Source of the DNA: Ceratodon purpureus
Lineage: Eukaryota; Streptophyta; Bryopsida; Pseudoditrichales; Ditrichaceae
Assembly (NCBI GenBank): GCA_014871385.1
Contig: CM026423.1
Span: 16,040,467 to 16,104,466 of the forward strand
DNA length: 64,000 nt
Direction of reading: 5' to 3'
Of this stretch, positions 36,388-48,100 are shown one piece after another. Made by a program: the position numbers and the translations under genes. The first letter of the stretch is position 1, and the number at the start of each line of letters is the position of its first letter. The notes beneath the pieces are model-generated. The model was not told the origin of the DNA. It made no database searches and saw only the letters and a list, made by a program, of their open reading frames with translations.

Positions 36388-37446
36388 CTGTCTTATTTAT
36401 TCATGATGTTTCTTCATTTAGGATCTCAGTCTTATTGCATTGACATGCAAGTTTACATTTCGAAGAGGACACTGTGAATTCCTCCGTTTTGTTCATCTCT
36501 GTTGTTAGATGTCTGAACAATGGGTGCTTTTATTTGTTTAAAAGAAACACAGTAGATTTACAGACCTCGAAAGAGTATCCACTTCAGCTTGTGGAGTTGC
36601 TTTATACTTAGCAACCTGAATTTCAATTGGCCACATACGACGCTGAAATTAATTGTTAAAAGTTAATTGGACACATACATTCTTAATTGATTGTTTCCTA
36701 TGAAATCCTCCGCCATAAATTAAGCGCAGAAAACCACGCAATCAGAACTGATAAATGAATGAACAATACATTCATCCTGGCAATATTAGATGAACATTTT
36801 TGGAATCCAAATGCAAATTTCATTGAACTTCGAATAAGAATCTTTGCAAATTAGATTTGCTTAAGGGTAACGAAATGTACATCTTTCAAAGGAAACTAGT
36901 ACCTTACAGAAGGTCACAGAGTCAAATGGATAAAATAAGATTAAGAATTTGAAGCAAAATCAGCAGGAGATGGTGATATATACGACCTCGTAATCAAGCT
37001 TATTCTTTGTGTCACCTTCCAAAAATTAACTCATTCCCTTTCAGTTGGTCAGTTAAAACTTAACGCTTCAAAAATTGGTAGATTAATACTAATACAAAGT
37101 TAGTGTAGTTAAATCAGTCAGCTTGCGCCCTGGCTCAATGGAATATTTATGTCATTACCCGAATGAAGAAAGAAATACATTTGAAAATTCATTATTCTTC
37201 ATATAGAGAAAATTTATGATCCAATATATTGACGTTGAAATACATGCTCAAACCATATTCTTTATAAAAAGTGTTCAACTTATGAACAACTTTACCGAAG
37301 AGTCAAATTTAAAAACTATACAACTTGCAATTGGACGAATACATTGTTTTTTCTTCATATTTTTTTAATTTAATAAATTTCTTTCTGCAAGATTTTAAAT
37401 CTAATTAAACTAAAAGAATTATGTAAAAATTGCCATTGGAATCTAC
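36388..37446. other. AT-rich stretch without a gene
   Basis: 3' flank of the ParB-methyltransferase gene. No open frame or repeat of note. Confidence 0.6.
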
Positions 37447-38546
37447 ATGATCCCGTCTTCCTTCCCATCCCATCCCCATCCCCTTCCCCTCCCCATCCCC
37501 TTCTCCTCCCCCCTTCCCTCCCCTCTCCTTCCCCTCCCCATCCCCTTCCCCTCCCCCCTTCCCTCCCCTCCCCTTCCCCTTCCCCTCCCCCCTTCCCTCC
37601 CCTCCCCTTCCCCTCCCCATCCCCTTCCCCTTCCCCTCCCCCCTTCCCTCCCCTCCCCTTCCCCTCCCCATCCCCTTCCCCTCCCCATCCCCTTCCCCTC
37701 CCCCCTCCCCATCCCCTTCCCCTTCCCCTCCCCCCTTCCCTCCCCTCCCCTTCCCCTCCCCATCCCCTTCCCCTCCCCCCTTCCCTCCCCCCTCCCCATC
37801 CCCTTCCCCTTCCCCTCCCCCCTTCCCTCCCCTCCCCTTCCCCTCCCCCTCCCCCCTTCCCTCCCCTCCCCTTCCCCTCCCCATCCCCTTCCCCTCCCCC
37901 CTTCCCTCCCCTCTCCTTCCCCTCCCCATCCCCTTCCCCTCCCCCCTCCCCATCCCCTTCCCCTTCCCCTCCCCCCTTCCCTCCCCTCCCCTTCCCCTCC
38001 CCATCCCCTTCTCCTCCCCCCTTCCCTCCCCCCTCCCCATCCCCTTCCCCTTCCCCTCCCCCCTTCCCTCCCCTCCCCTTCCCCTCCCCCTCCCCCCTTC
38101 CCTCCCCTCCCCTTCCCCTCCCCATCCCCTTCCCCTCCCCCCTTCCCTCCCCTCCCCTTCCCCTTCCCCTCCCCCCTTCCCTCCCCTCCCCTTCCCCTCC
38201 CCATCCCCTTCCCCTTCCCCTCCCCCCCTTCCCTCCCCTCCCCTTCCCCTCCCCATCCCCTTCCCCTCCCCATCCCCTTCCCCTCCCCCCTCCCCATCCC
38301 CTTCCCCTTCCCCTCCCCCCTTCCCTCCCCTCCCCTTCCCCTCCCCATCCCCTTCCCCTCCCCCCTTCCCTCCCCCCTCCCCATCCCCTTCCCCTTCCCC
38401 TCCCCCCTTCCCTCCCCTCCCCTTCCCCTCCCCCTCCCCCCTTCCCTCCCCTCCCCTTCCCTCCCCTCCCCATCCCCTTCCCTCCCCCTTCCCTCCCCTC
38501 TCCTTCCCCTCCCCATCCCCTTCCCCTCCCCCCTTCCCTCCCCTTA
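37447..38546 (+). repeat. 1.1-kb polypyrimidine (C/T) tract
   Basis: The plus strand is almost wholly C and T, with a lone A in recurring CCCCATCCCC words. Irregular units of CCCCTTCCCCTCCCC and CCCCCCTTCCCTCCCC recur throughout. The complement is G-rich purine, able to form triplex or G-quadruplex structures. The long Gly/Arg/Glu-type frames on either strand are a result of the repeat and are not called genes. Confidence 0.95.
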
Positions 38547-39320
38547 AGTCAATGGAGAAAAAGTATTTGACTTTAATCCATGAAGTGACAGTTCATGCTC
38601 ATTTAAAAACTATTTTAAAAAATACTTGGTTTTGCTAATTTTTTATATTGGAATCTCCCTGTGTTCCGTTTGTTTTATCAAGTTAATAAACTCATGTACT
38701 TGATTTGCACCAACAGTTTTGCAAAAATTACATCGGCACGCAATTAAAAAAATAAATGTTTTTTATTCAAACACCAACAACTCCATTATACTAAGGTATT
38801 ATTTTCTATCATCTAATACTCTAAATATTCCATGTTATAAGATATATGGTTATATTATCATTTACTTAACTATAACATCCCACAGTAATTCTACAAAGTA
38901 GTAATTCCATCTGTTGATTAGGGAATCTGTATAACACAATAACATTTTGGAATTAAAATAAGAATTGATGAACCCCTAAAATCAGATTGTATCAGTACTG
39001 TGACTGTACAGTTAATTATTAGCTGAAACAATATTACAGTTTCTCTTTTTATATTCCGCGTAGAAAATCAACAATAGAATGTTAACATTGAATCTACATT
39101 CTATAAGTTAACATGATTGTGAGAAATTGGAATGTTCATTTAATGGGAGAAAAGGTCAAATAGTTCATATCCAAAATAGTACTATAAAACAAGGTGCATA
39201 TAACCTGAAGTATTATAAGAAGCAAATAAGTTTCTAGGAATTGAATAACAAACACCAACCAAATACAGTTGTCAGCAAAAACTATTGTCTCTTTCAATTC
39301 AAACATTCTCTAACTGTTTT
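38547..39320. other. AT-rich stretch without a gene
   Basis: 3' flank of the minus-strand gene that ends at 39321. Nothing recognisable. Confidence 0.6.
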
Positions 39321-41529
39321 CTATCCCTTGGCTCCATGTGCACTAGCTCCAGATTTCAGGTTCTGCTCTTTTACTATCTGAAGGACGTCAGAAAATCCCG
39401 AACATTCAGTTCGCTGTTGCTGGTCCAATTCTCCACCAAACTGAGCAACCCATTGTCCTGTGAAATGTAAGGGCGATGATGCAAGTAGCCGGTCCTTACA
39501 CTTTCTGCACTTGTAGTTTTGACTAGCAACCAATTCTGCAACGCAAGATGGATGCAAGAAGCACCCACAGGAACATAGAACCGCGGCTTTCCAAACAAAT
39601 CCTAAGCCACAATAAGAACATGTATCCTGCCCCAAAATACCCAAAGGAGGTATTGACTCATGCGGATAATCAAAAACTCTTGGAGTCTTCATGGTGAGCA
39701 TTTTTCCTCTAACCTTCTCCACATTAGCCTTAGCGCTCTCCCATGCCAAAGTGGATGAATTCAGTGAGAATTTGTGTTTATTTACCTCGGACCTGAGTTC
39801 CAATACTCGATTTTGTAGTTGTGAATCAGAATCTCGTAGCTTTGAAACCTGACCTGAAATGAACTCCATCTCAGTTGTCAATGCCTTGTATTCCTGCGCT
39901 GCTCCCCCTTCAATTAAGATGCGCCTTGACTTCTTCTGTAATTCTGAATACTTTGAGTTCAGAGCCTCCTCCGCGACTTCTGCAGCCTCGGTAGTCATCT
40001 TCTCCAAGGCTGCATCGTATCTCTTTACAGAATCCTCAAAGACAGATTTGGCAGAAATCATCTCATTATTACGCACCTGCTCTTTCTCCTGGGCAGCTAA
40101 GAGCTCTTGCACATTTGTGGAATCTTCCATAGACTTCCATGACAACTCTTGTATAATTCTGCATAGACCCTGGACTTGACATCGAGTAGCAATAGGTCCC
40201 AACTTGGCAGGATTTCTCCTTGCATTCTTCAATCGAGCACTGTGCCGGTCAAGGGCCTCAGCGCACCAATTCACGGGCTTGTTATGAACAAAGGTTGCAT
40301 AACAAGCCTTCAGAAAACGTAACGGAAAGTAGGTGTTGTCTGGCTTGTTCCCATATACCTTAAAGAAATGATGCCGAAACTTCTTCAGCAGCTCCGGATC
40401 TTCACACCTAGCGAGTTCGTATCGCCCCTTTGTTGCTCCTTCCTTCCATACTGCGCTGATCTCCTCGTCCCTTATAAAGCTGTAAACTTTCGCTACATTT
40501 CTGATTAGAGGTCCGTGATCACATAAGCCTACAACGTCTGTAAAAAACTCTTTGCCATACTCAGCATACCGACCCATCAACATTGGAGCTGCTACGATCA
40601 TCTTCTCGCGGATATCACCTTGAATATCCCCTAGGTCAAATGGTTGATCAAATTCCTCTGCACAGTACCATTGGTCGGTGGAGCTCTCTTCTATATTTTT
40701 CTGTATCAATTCCTCACCAATCTCAGCAACTTCGCTTGGACCAGAGTTCTGGGTCCGCTGCTGTCGAGAACCTCTACTCCTTTTCGATGTCATGACCCTC
40801 AGAAGGAATTTAGGATTGAATGTCTTCCAAGTTGAAACTGTCCCAATAGCTGAGAAAATAGTCCAGGCAACTGAATCATCCATCATGTGAAATAAAATTA
40901 GTTGCAAAAAGAATGTGAACTTAACATTACCAATGTAGGTAAGACGTTGTTACTGAATGTGGTAAACTCACCTGTCGAGGTGGCGGCTGCCCTGTACGAT
41001 TCACAACCAACGAATTGGCAACGAAATTGGAGGCGGTAGCCCCACAAGAATCCAACCTCGGTGCAAATTAAATTGATCGCTAAAGTCTGTCAGAAAATGG
41101 CACCCCACATTAGTCCACAGCAGGCAGCAACTCACATTAAAATTATACAATACATAATAGGAGAAGTGTACAAATATCTTCTGTATTTTCAAAACCACTC
41201 GATCTGGCTTTTAAATTTGTTGCCAGTAAAAGTGCTTACCAGCGCTTGATGCTTTGTCTGATAGTCTGCAGTGAGGTCATCCTTGTACTCTGGCACCTCC
41301 TTCTCAAGGGCTGCAAACAAATCACAACAATCAGGTGTACTGTTCGAGAGCTTCTCATCAAGCTACTATCTCGAGATAACATCAGACATTATTTCCAGAC
41401 ATATTTCAAGGCAGTTTGAACAATAAAGATATTCTTGGTGACGATATTCTAAGGTACATCCAACTTACAGTTGACGGAGTCCTGGAAGATGTTCACAATA
41501 GAGGGACCCAACTTTCGCTTGTAGAAGTC
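39321..41529 (-). CDS. Coiled-coil protein with C-terminal RING/PHD-like zinc motif (5' end not found)
   Basis: At least four minus-strand exons join in consistent phase: 41529-41469, 41310-41240, 41086-40972 and 40849-39321 (591 residues). A first exon with the start codon was not identified; alternatively translation starts at ATG 40793 within the last exon (490 residues, MTSKRSRG start). The last exon encodes a globular part, a long coiled coil (about 200 residues rich in E, K, S, L) and a Cys-rich end. That end is CSYCGLGF, then CSCGCFLHPSC, then CRKC, which fits a RING- or PHD-like zinc fold. I do not recognise the family. The position inside the element suggests an accessory protein. 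Confidence 0.6.
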
Positions 41530-41921
41530 CTAGTTGATGTTGGTAGGTTTCTGTGCGTCAGAAGCCGAAAAAATTAATTAATATTCAGCATCTTGATCCA
41601 TCCAAAGCATGAAAATATGTACCAAACAGAAGAGGAGGCAGTGAATGGCAACGACACTTAGAAAACTATTTAGTTCTCAAATGTATACAATGAGAGCCAA
41701 TAGTAATTAGCTTCAGTGCGTTCTTCCATAACCTACCACGTTACAGCTTTAAGTCTCTCACACACAATCAAACACGGGCATTTCAATACCATGCATTGGA
41801 CACAGAGATGTAAGTTGATGTACTAAAGACACAGTTGTAAGGCAGAGTCGACAACATGAGCTGGAGAATTCAAGACTATCACTACTGTTTGTGTTCCGTT
41901 GTATTTAGAGATAGGTCTTAC

Positions 41922-42023
41922 AATGACAATCTGCGGTTCGTAGATGAATTCCAATCCTTGCAGCCGCAATTTCTCAAGCATGTCGTGCTCCAGAGCTCTC
42001 ACCTCGTCCAAAATGTACACCAC
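41922..42023 (-). pseudogene. Sucrose synthase exon fragment
   Basis: A 34-codon piece bounded by an AG acceptor and a GT donor reads VVYILDEVRALEHDMLEKLR and continues LQGLEFIYEPQIVI. This is the conserved start of the glucosyltransferase half of plant sucrose synthase (family form VVYILDQVRALE, then QGL and IVTRL). No adjoining sucrose synthase exons are present, so it is a captured fragment. Its phase would allow splicing to the exon at 41529. Confidence 0.7.
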
Positions 42024-42871
42024 CTGTGCTACACATAAAAAGAGTCTGAGTCCCCCAATGTTCACGAGTCCTCCGATGTTCACGAGATCAGCAACCAAGA
42101 GCGAAAATCCAGGAAGAAGGTATAAAGGAACTAGGTCTAGGCGTAAATTCTTCAAAGTACCTTAGACAGAGACATGGTATCGTTTGGCTTCATTAAATGT
42201 GCCAATGCCATTTACTGCTGAACCGTAACATGTCACCCATAAATCATTCAACTTAACTTTCTAGACAGGATGATAGTGATCCAAATAAGAGAAGATGATA
42301 AATATGAAAGGAAAACCTAAATCAAACTAGACGTAGTTGATGATAAAGAGATGTAATAATAAGGATAAGTCAACAATAAATATAAGGTCTGAAACTACTA
42401 AAAATTACTAGTAATTATAAAAAGACAGAAATTACTAAAAAGATTGATATTAAGAAAAAAAGGGATGAAAAAAGTATGTTCTAAAACATAAGCAGTACAT
42501 AAAGGTGAATTAAATTTAAAATGATTCAGGAATGCAAGAATGATAAAATTAAAGAATTAAATGCAAATTTTCAGAGAATATTTAGAAGTCTCTTGATTAT
42601 GCGTGATACAAGTATATGTTAAAAATAAAACAAAGAAAAAAAAAATACAGAGAAAACTATTATAGAGTTATAGAAATATTATTAAATCGTATTGAATAAA
42701 CATGTAGCAACACGATGGAATATACTTAATTAAGCATCTTGAATATTGTATGATTTTATGAATACAATGATTCTTCCAAAACCAGGCTAGACATATCTGT
42801 TTTTCGAACTAACGACATTTTATTACCGTGTGCAAAAATGTTGAATCCATTTATTCATAGACATACCTATC
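42024..42871. other. AT-rich stretch without a gene
   Basis: A short direct repeat of about 18 bp (CCAATGTTCACGAGTCCTCC-like, 42054-42085) is the only structure seen; the rest is A/T-rich. Confidence 0.5.
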
Positions 42872-43384
42872 TCATCTATGTTTAGGTGAGACCCAAATAC
42901 CATCACCTGGAATAAGTTTCTCTCCAGGTTCAAGCCACAGAGATTGGTTACCATCTCTACTCAACAATGTCCTCAACTGATCTAACTCATTACAACTAAG
43001 TTTCCCAAGTGACGCTGTCTCTAGCCTGTCATTTCCAATTGGATTTGCTAATGACCAAGAATTCTTAAAAATGTTCCAGTTCACATTGAAGCGAACCGCT
43101 TGAAACTCATCCCTGGAAGTCCAGTGCCCTCCCGTGTATGAATCATAATCCCACTTGGCAAGTCGAAGGCAAGCGTATTCTGTACTGCTGTCAATCTCCC
43201 GTCTCCAAAGCTTCGAAACAGCACGAGCATTCTCAACATCTTGAAATGTAATTACTGGTGGAGGAAACCAAGACTGTCCTATGCATGATCCCACTGACTC
43301 CCAAGGGTTAGGTCCATCTGCCATCCTTTGTAGCAAATCCTGAAGAATTGTTTCACAAGCTATGACTTCAAGGGAATTGCTCAT
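42872..43384 (-). CDS. Small F-box-like protein
   Basis: A single-exon frame of 170 residues. The N-terminal half (ETILQDLLQRM, then PPPVITFQDVENARAVSKLWRREI) resembles an F-box helix arrangement, and the following CLRLAKWDYD is like the start of the downstream region in divergent bryophyte F-box proteins. It is much shorter than a complete F-box/kelch protein, so it may be truncated. A TATAAA (complement, 43474-43479) lies about 90 bases upstream of the ATG. It lies near the right end of the candidate element and could be cargo. Confidence 0.4.
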   Translation of the reverse strand: MSNSLEVIACETILQDLLQRMADGPNPWESVGSCIGQSWFPPPVITFQDVENARAVSKLWRREIDSSTEYACLRLAKWDYDSYTGGHWTSRDEFQAVRFNVNWNIFKNSWSLANPIGNDRLETASLGKLSCNELDQLRTLLSRDGNQSLWLEPGEKLIPGDGIWVSPKHR

Positions 43385-43733
43385 ACTCTCAAAACTATGT
43401 CTACCATAAGCAACACTATGTCTACCATAGAACTGACCGCTGATTGAATTAAAGTGAACTCAACCCACCTAGGTTTATATGGTTTAATACTTAACTTAAA
43501 AAGGTACACTAGATCCTATCCGAAGACAAAGAAATTGTCAATAATTTCAGGCATTTCTTGAAGGTATATCAGTTTGGACTCATTATTCGCATTATTGTAC
43601 ACCTATTCTGAAAAATCCAAAGAAGTTTTCAAAGGTACATTATTTGTTTTGCAAGATTCCTTTCACTGTACCAGAAGCCAAGAAGACCTGGACCTCATTT
43701 AACTCTAAATATTCTCACTTAATAGCTATGAAG

Positions 43734-43754
43734 ATGACGTCATCACGACGTCAG
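43734..43754. promoter_or_regulatory. bZIP-type palindrome
   Basis: GATGACGTCATC (43734-43745) is a perfect palindrome with the TGACGTCA core bound by plant TGA/CREB-like bZIP factors. A second GACGTCA follows at 43748-43754. The F-box-like gene starts about 350 bases away on the minus strand. Confidence 0.4.
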
Positions 43755-43954
43755 CCCTAATTTTCTTTCTCTATATAATTGTCATTTATAAGTGAATGAG
43801 AAATAAAGTAGTTTCAAATAATAATACCACGGAATTAAATATCTTTTTATATCAGATTACTAAAAATAGAACACTAATTATAGTACTTCTCCACGGCTAT
43901 AGGGTGCATTTCTTTTTCCAAAAACTTGGTAAAATGTCAGATCTCGGCTCTCCC

Positions 43955-44011
43955 ATCTCTGCTCGCCGCTCTCCGCTCGCCGCTCGCCGCACGCATACGA
44001 ACTTTCCCCTG
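43955..44011 (-). repeat. Right terminal inverted repeat
   Basis: The complement matches the left repeat at 22443-22505 through the GCGGCGAGCGGCGAGCGGAG core. The flank CTTCACAC at 44012-44019 repeats the left flank. Confidence 0.5.
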
Positions 44012-44019
44012 CTTCACAC

Positions 44020-45110
44020 ATACACAGATCATTCCCCTTCACTCCGGCGAAAGCTGCTCATCGGGGTCTTCGAATCCGGGGGTTCGTGGTGACCGGAGAG
44101 ACCCTGGCACTGTTCATCGCCCTCCGACTGAGTCGAGCCGACCGTAGCGTTGTCGGTTCATAGTCAAATTGACACTCGTCTGCTCTTCATTACTTCGTGT
44201 CACGAGCGCTTCACTGAGCTCCCATCGTGTCCATTTTGTTTCCGGGAGTTTCTGATACCACCCACATGCTGTCCTGATCTGAATTCCGAATTCTGTGTCG
44301 CTCCTCTAGGGTTCGGGTGGGAGTTTGGAGTTATCGTCACGGGGAGCTTGTCGGTGAGAATTTTTCGGAATCACGCGATCGTGAGCTTACTCTGGAGTTT
44401 TGGCGGTGGTGGCTGCTGTGGCTTGTGTAGGGTTGTTTTGTTGGATTATGGTGGAGTTGGGATGTATTGGATGGTCGTTCTTTGATGCAAAGTGTGTGAT
44501 CTAGTGTACCTTGATGTGGGGTTTGCTGTCATGTATTTTTTTATTTGCTTGACAGACTAGATTTGTGGGATAACTTGTAAACGATGCGTCGATCTCCTTG
44601 TTGTGTCGCTTTTGGTTCGAAGTTGTTCGTCTTCTTGACATATATGGCTTGCAGTCTCTTCACATACTAGTTCACGGATTGAGCCTATCTTGCCATGATG
44701 CCGTGTGTACGTTTTGAAGAGATTGTTGAGTATGTGAAGGAGTGCATTACTTTCTAGGATGAAGTGTTCTTTATCTGATCTACAGTACGTCAGATTATTT
44801 TCTGACGGACCACAGTGTGCGTTACAGACACAGTGATCAGGGCCTGCAACTTTGGTTTTCCTCCATCTTGCAACTCGAGAGTTCAGAGAAGGAGTAGAGT
44901 GACAACACCTGTAAGTGCGAGGATCTTGTGCATGTCTTTATCGTTTATCATGTGTATATTGCTGAAACATGTTGCGGAGAATCTGAATGCTGATGAGATT
45001 GAATGAGTGCAACGAGAGTAGGTAAGTAGGGGCGGGCTACTGTAACATTTCTGTGGAGAATCGGAATCTCATAATCGTTGGTTTGCAGCAGCGGCAGTGT
45101 GACAGAAGCT
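44020..45110 (+). promoter_or_regulatory. TNL1 upstream region, duplicated before TNL2
   Basis: From about 44050 this matches 59665-60866 closely, with small indels and one 93-base insertion in the second copy. It probably contains the promoter and a spliced 5' UTR (GTAAG-type donors near 44908-45022, acceptor at about 45090). No separate gene is supported. Confidence 0.5.
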
Positions 45111-48100
45111 ATGGCGAGCGATGTAAGGCCTCTCAAGAGGCTGCGTGTGGCGGAAGGTATAGAGAATCCCACCTAGAGTGACCAACTTTCTTCCTTAATC
45201 GTCTTCCAAGTAGAATTATTTGTGTATAATTTATGGACGTTTCAATCGGATGGTGTATGTTAGTTGGTGTACTTGTGTGCCCTTCTTTGTTAAATGATTC
45301 AATTACCTCTTGTTGTGCAGATGAGTTTGAAACATATGATGTTTTCTTGAGTCATCGTGGCCCTGATACAAAGACAGGATTCGTGAGCTATCTGTACAAT
45401 GCCTTGAAAGATGCTGGGTTGCGACCATTTCTCGATTGTAAATCCATTGATAAAGGACAACCCTCTTGGAATTGCATTGAGCATGCCATCAGGACAGCAC
45501 CAGTAGCCCTAGTCATCTTTTCAGAGAGCTTTGCTCAGTCGGAGTGGTGTCTGAAGGAATTACATGTGATGTTGGAGAGTCAGCCTTCCGTCAAGGTGCT
45601 GCCAATATTCTATAAAGTTCGACCCTGGGAAGTGCGTCGTCCTGAGAGTGGTCAACTGAAAGATGGTTTTCGAAAGTTGGAAACAAGATGTAGCGAAGCA
45701 GACGTTGAACAATGGAGAGTAGATCTGAGAAACGCTTCGGAACTAATGGGCTGGGAGCAATCAGTTGCAGATAGAAGGTAAACTTCTATGTATTTAGGCA
45801 TGCTGTGAGGTGTTTTGTGATTGAAAATCAGCATCTAGATTGGAAATTAATGAAGTTGTGTCGTTTTCGTTGCAGGTTGGAAGGGGACTTGGTGTCCGAA
45901 GTTGTTGGCAAGGTATTTGAAGTGGCAAACAAATCACTTCCTCTGGATGTAGGTGATTATGTTGTTGGTGTCAAGGAAGTTGCAGAGGGAATCATTCGCA
46001 CATTGGAGGACAAGAAGAACATTCTGATACTGGGATTGTGGGGAATGGGAGGAATTGGAAAGTCGACGCTAGCAAGAGAGTTGTACAACCAACTGAGCAA
46101 AAGGTTTTCAGCAAGTTGTTATGTCGAAGATGTGAGAGACAAGGTGATCCGAAGTGGTGAGGAGAAAGTTCAAGGTTGTATTTTGAAGGATTTGTGCACC
46201 GATGAATCAACGAAGATAAAAAACAAATCACAGGGGAAGATTGTTCTTGAGGAAAGATTGTGCAAAAACCAAATTCTTTTGGTCTTGGACGATATTTTTT
46301 ATGGGATGGAGGTGAACTATATGATATCTCGAAAAATGCTTGCGAAAGGGAGCATGTGCATACTGACATCGCGGGACAAGGCTGTGTTTGAAGAGCTAAA
46401 TTCATTTGATTACAATCATGAGATATATATTCATGATGTTCAAGTATTGAGTTACAAAGATTCCAAACAAGTATTCACATCTTATGCATTTGGAGGTGAG
46501 TGCAAAATCAGACAAGGACTTGAAAGTTTGGTTGAACTGATTAGTACAGCATGTGGTGGGGTTCCATTAGTGTTGAAAATTTGTGGAGCGCTTTTGAAAG
46601 AGAAAGAGAATATGGACTATTGGGAAGAAGTAATGCTGAAGTTGAAATGTGGTGATATCATGGGAGAAAATGATGAGATCTTTAGACGTCTTCGGATAAG
46701 CTATGATGCTCTTTCATTGGAACATCAAGAGATGTTTTTGGATATAGCTTGTTGTTTACTTGGACAATCACAAGATATGGCTAAGCGGGTTTGGAAATCT
46801 CAAGGATGGTTTCCGTTATTGGCAATTCGTAATCTTGTAAATAAAGCATTGATAACTGTGGACAATGAAGGACACTTTGCTATGCATGACCACTTGAGGG
46901 ACATGGGACGCAAAATTGCAAAAGAAGGTCCTTGCAAGCGTCTATGGATGCCCAAGTCTTTATCAATATTAAAGCACAATGAGGTAAGGTGTTGATTTTT
47001 GTATACAATTTTGTGATTACTGTTCATATCAAATTCCAATACACTATTAACAATAGTAGAGATTATAATGGCAATTCACTATGGAAATTGCTAGCAATGA
47101 AATCTTGATGGGGATAAGCTTAACAATTTTTAAATGTATACATAATTTTGATTTTATAGCAATGATTTTACTTGATTTCAATTTGCATACCAATAAACTA
47201 CAAAGTTATTGATAATGTACTAGATGGTGAACCTATATGAAACCTCCAAGTTAGTTTGTTTTAACTCATTTATGAATTGTATGTGCAGCCATTGCCAAAT
47301 ACTCTTCAAACTTTAATCATCTCCAACAATCGTAATTTTTTGTATCCAAACCTTCATCTTTCATACTTGAAAGAGCTTCGTATATTGATTTGTGAAAATA
47401 CTATAGATGTAATGTCACTTCCAAAAAATCTACTTTGGTTTAGTTGGCAAGAACAAGATATATTTGAAGATGAAGATGATGATATACTTGAAGATGAAGA
47501 TGATGATATACTTGAAGATGGATCAACATGTCGAAATGTAGATATTTTATCTATAATATCCAAGAGTAATAAGTTGGTGGTTTTGGACATTATTTTTCCA
47601 AGTGTTATTGAAATTGAAAAGGTAGGCTTGTTCAACTTCTTATTTTTTACAATTATTTTCCCCCACTGTTATGAGATTCAATATCTAGAAGACTAGATTG
47701 CTTTCCTTGTATTTTTATTAACTTCAGCTTACATGTGATTAATGTTAATCTTCATTGATGCTAGAGATCCATAGATGACATGAGTAGTGTGAATTTGTAT
47801 CTTCAGAAGACTTGTACAAAGAGTCTATCATTCAAGTTTTTGATCTAACTTAGTTCCAGTGAATAGTTCACTGTCTGAAAAATTCTTTCTCAATTTTGAA
47901 ATTGATAATTGGTGCGTTTCTTTATTTGCCAAACAACACCACTGAACTTCATGCTGTAGCTTCTGAAATACCTGTGAATGAAATTTCTAACTATGTTTCT
48001 CTTTCCATACATGTATATTTAAAATATCTACAGACATTGCACTACCGAAACTGTCGTCATCCACAAATGTTACTAGGCGATGATTTCTTACAATTCAAGG

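Larger units (their letters stand above)
22443..44011. mobile_element. Candidate 21.6-kb multigene MULE-type element
   Basis: The limits are set by imperfect terminal inverted repeats of about 45-60 bp. The left one starts GGGGGTAGCTTGTATGG and the complement of the right end starts CAGGGGAAAGTTCGTATG. Both then contain GCGGCGAGCGGCGAGCGG, with an exact 21-base match between 22462-22482 and the complement of 43970-43990. The 8-bp repeat CTTCACAC flanks both ends. Inside are a MULE transposase, a small acidic protein, a ParB-methyltransferase gene with palindrome arrays, a coiled-coil zinc-binding protein, a sucrose synthase exon fragment and an F-box-like ORF. The paralogous AAE3-TNL interval at 58.6-60.9 kb lacks this block. 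The G/C-rich repeat words make the inverted-repeat match less decisive than its length suggests. Confidence 0.55.

Noticed and set aside
37370..38547. Long Gly/Arg/Glu-rich and Pro/Ser-rich open frames
   Set aside because: They are caused by the polypyrimidine repeat, which lacks stop codons in several frames on both strands.
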